A DNA stretch of 64,000 bases from Epiperipatus broadwayi (taxonomy: Eukaryota; Onychophora; Udeonychophora; Euonychophora; Peripatidae), in NCBI GenBank assembly GCA_028023455.1, contig JAQFVV010012395.1, positions 7,254,001 to 7,318,000 on the forward strand, written 5' to 3'. Position 1 is the first letter of the stretch; every line of letters starts with the position of its first letter. Shown in pieces: positions 61,492-64,000 of the stretch. The notes below the pieces were generated by a model. That model was not told where the DNA came from. It saw only the letters and a list, made by a program, of their open reading frames with translations, and did no database searches. Made by a program: the position numbers and the translations under genes.

Positions 61492-63588
61492 TGTAACGGG
61501 CACAGACGTCATTACATTGTTTTTTTTATTAGTAAACATGAAAAAAATAAGTTCGCAAATAAAACTTTTTTTTTAAGAATTAAAAATTAAAATTCCATAC
61601 TAAACTCATATCTATATAAAATTGCACAGATGCAAAAAATTATTAAAATAAAACTTTATTAAAAATAAAGGTATTGTAAAAGCAAAAACTTAAAAAAGAT
61701 TTAGAGATAAAAATATATCTTTAAGTTTGAAAACAAATTAATTAATGTTATTGAAAAATGGAAATGATTATTTTAATTAGTCAATGTAAACTAGCCTTGG
61801 GCATTTAAATGTATAAGCAATGGTCAGATAGGAGAGAAAAACAATGGAATCGGACCTCAGCGAAAGGACCATCACATCGATGACGTAATGTCAATTGAAT
61901 CCTTAAAATTAACATAAAAGGAAAAGTTTGGAAATGATTGAGTTAGTTATTACGATGTGACTATATGTTTTAGTGCGGAGTGAAGGAGAAGGGATTGAAA
62001 AGACGCACTCTTCAATCTCGTTAAAAAAATGAAAGAGAAATGACATCGTTTTCCTAGAATGAGGACCATAGGACATCGAGGGAATTAACGCTGGCTCCAA
62101 ATGGCAAGCAACTACAAGAAATTAGAAACTACGGACTTGTTAAAACTGTAAGAACTTTATAAAATCTAATGAACAATATTAATTTGAAAACACTAAGAAC
62201 TTTAAAATGTAAACTCTCCCAGTATTTAATTTATGGAAATAGAATCCTATCTGACCAAACTAAATTCGTTATTAATTCTTTTTATTTGATGTATTTCTTT
62301 TTAAAAATCATTTCCATTTATTTTTTTTGTTCTTTAAGTTTTATTTATGATTTTTGTTTTGTGATAAATTAAATTATATAAATGTTAAACTTAAGTCAGG
62401 CGTGAATGGCTATATAGATTTGTAAAGTTATATTAGGGGAGGGTAGTCTTAGGTTATTTGTTTCGTAGTTGAATTAAGTCAATGGATTGGATATATTGGT
62501 GTAATTAGTAGATGTAGTATGAGGTTCGCTACGGGCAGAATCGCTTTATACGCCGCACACACTCGTTTTGCCTATGGGAGGAATTATAAGACGGAGACCG
62601 CAGTTCCTTCGAGTTTTTTTTTTATTGCTCTTATCAGCAGGTAGATGTAGTATTCCTATCTGATGAGAAGCAATTTCTTCTCTTAACCTAATTGTGCTGT
62701 CATATTTCGTATTACATTGAACACATCGATATATCAGATGGATTGACGCCAGTTTAGCTGCGAACTTTTGGCCTAAGGTTAAATAAGGGATAAAATATTT
62801 TCTTTTTAAATGCAATCTATGTAGTCTATTCATACTCGACACTCTAAATAAAAATGCATTAAATTTAAGTTGGATATAGACGCTTGCATGGGTTCGTTAC
62901 CGGTTAATTATGTTTTTGGTTTTCATATTTGATCAAAATATATAGACATTCGGTAAATACTGATACCTTACGGTGAGTATCTAAGATGTATTTATGTCGG
63001 ATGTCTTTCAAGTTATTGGTGTCAATGCGGTATCTTATGATGAATACCCTTGGGTTTCTTGTATTCCCTATGCAATTGACGGTATCAATGACTTTGTATT
63101 TTGATCGTTTATGTTTATTTTGAAATGTTTTTTTAACCGTGTAATCTATGTGACCGATCTATACTCAACATTTTAAAACAAACTTATAAATCAAACTGTG
63201 CGAACTTATAATAGTATAAAAATTAAAATCTAAAATAAAGTTAAAAATAATGTTAAATGTTAAAGTAAACATTCTAAAATAATAATGTTAAATTTTATAT
63301 ATATATGTGCGTAAATAAATGTTTGTGTGTATAATTACTGGCAGTCGCTTATTTTATTCCTTTTTAAAAAATTATTTTTAGATAAGAATTTATAAAATAT
63401 AAATCTCTGCTGTTCCATTGAGCTAGTGACAATGGGCTAACGACCGGAATCAACCTATAAAATAAATAATTTTTTTTTTGCACTTACGTATCTGCCTACT
63501 TTATAAATTTTTCTAGGTTCAAATGCCTAGATGGCGCCCTTGGAGTGCAGATTACGTTAAGTGCTATTCTCCCGATCGTTATAATGCA
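61492..63588 (+). mobile_element. LTR-like repeat, copy 2 (2.1 kb)
   Basis: Begins TGTAACGGGCACAGACGTCA and closes the terminal near-palindrome with TTACA at 61516. Ends GATCGTTATAATGCA. Homologous, though clearly diverged, to 33347-35512: GGTCAGATAGGAGAG, TGACGTAATGTCAATTGAAT, GAATTATAAGACGG (TATA-like, about 62581-62594), TATGTAGTCTATTCATACTC, CTCTGCTGTTCCATTGAGCT and CTAGGTTCAAATGCCTAG plus TGGCGCCC. It has one copy of the region that is tandemly doubled in copy 1. Followed by an open reading frame from 63630, so it is probably the 5' terminal repeat or pseudo-LTR of a larger element that continues beyond the window. Confidence 0.55.
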
Positions 63589-63629
63589 TAGATCTATATA
63601 ATATACATAGATCATATATAATATATTAT

Positions 63630-64000
63630 ATGGAAAACATAGCCAATATAAAAATGTTAATGGACTGCATTAAAGAATTAGAAGGATATGAAATATCAAG
63701 AATATTAAATGACAGATGGAAATTAATATTAAAATTAAATAATGTGAATAACAATATTAAATTCATGAAGGACTGTGAAAGATATAATCTAATACCAAAT
63801 TTTATTAAGATGAGAAAATTAAGAAAAGGAATTAAAAATAAAGAAAATATAAATAATATAGAAAAGAAAATTTTAAAGGAATATATAAGAAAGGAATACA
63901 AAAAGAAAAAGATATATAATAGTATTGAAAGAATAGAAGGAATATTGATTAGAAAGATAAGTAGGAAGGAAGAAGATTTATTTAGAAAATTATGTCAAAG
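63630..64000 (+). CDS. Partial ORF, candidate retroelement protein N terminus
   Basis: ATG at 63630 opens a plus-strand frame with no stop to the window end (123 codons, open 3'). It begins MENIANIKMLMDCIKELEGY. Lys, Ile, Asn and Glu dominate; heptad-like charged helices are likely. The segment INNIKFMKDCERYNLIPNFI fits the FLxxCxxxxIIPK-type block I associate with the N-terminal region of Penelope-like retroelement proteins, followed by an Arg/Lys/Glu-rich helix. The position 42 bases after an LTR-like repeat supports an element-encoded protein. An LTR-element gag is an alternative. The opposite-strand frame at 63626-63901 is a shadow of it. Confidence 0.5.
   Translation, partial: MENIANIKMLMDCIKELEGYEISRILNDRWKLILKLNNVNNNIKFMKDCERYNLIPNFIKMRKLRKGIKNKENINNIEKKILKEYIRKEYKKKKIYNSIERIEGILIRKISRKEEDLFRKLCQ

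Noticed and set aside
62660-62680. CTGATGAG followed by a GAAG/CTTC stem, resembling a hammerhead ribozyme core in an LTR-like repeat
   Set aside because: The required GAAA strand and a stem III with cleavage site do not follow; no matching motif exists in the related copy at 33347-35512.

Overview
The window is strongly AT-rich animal nuclear DNA dominated by one gene. The plus strand carries almost all of the mitochondrial succinate dehydrogenase flavoprotein subunit gene (SDHA): fourteen coding exons between 2760 and 54430 that splice in frame into 645 codons plus a stop. All introns have GT-AG ends. The protein reads like a metazoan SDHA from the end of its mitochondrial presequence to the C terminus; the exon with the start codon was not found and probably lies upstream. 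The large introns, standard code and transposon mix (hAT, Merlin, LINEs, LTRs, SINE-like and foldback repeats) indicate an invertebrate animal. I cannot name the species.

SDHA introns are bimodal: seven of 65-122 bases and six of 1.9-21.5 kb. The long ones are transposon traps. The 21.5-kb intron (3092-24621) holds a 28-bp minisatellite, two near-identical 3-kb repeats that start with a perfect-boundary hairpin (5695-10011 and 11223-14230), a 1,380-bp solo LTR inserted in only one of those repeats with a 4-bp target duplication, three foldback repeats, a LINE 3' relic and a decayed 3.1-kb hAT transposon with its terminal repeats. The next intron (24678-32888) holds a foldback element and a nearly full-length two-ORF LINE. 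The 33221-42763 intron starts with a 2.2-kb LTR-like repeat containing a 214-bp tandem duplication. The remaining introns carry a mariner-like relic, small tandem repeats and otherwise featureless AT-rich sequence.

Downstream of SDHA (54431-64000) are a 1.33-kb non-autonomous inverted-repeat element, the last coding exon of an unrecognised gene that converges on SDHA from the minus strand (57075-57342, with its own AATAAA), a Merlin-family DNA transposon with long inverted repeats, an 8-bp target duplication and an internally deleted transposase, a large palindrome built from two inverted tRNA-like SINE units, and a second copy of the 2-kb LTR-like repeat. That copy is followed by an open reading frame that runs off the window end and may be the N-terminal part of a retroelement protein. 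The only clearly functional genes are SDHA and, probably, the minus-strand neighbour. No operon, CRISPR array, rRNA or intact tRNA gene was seen.
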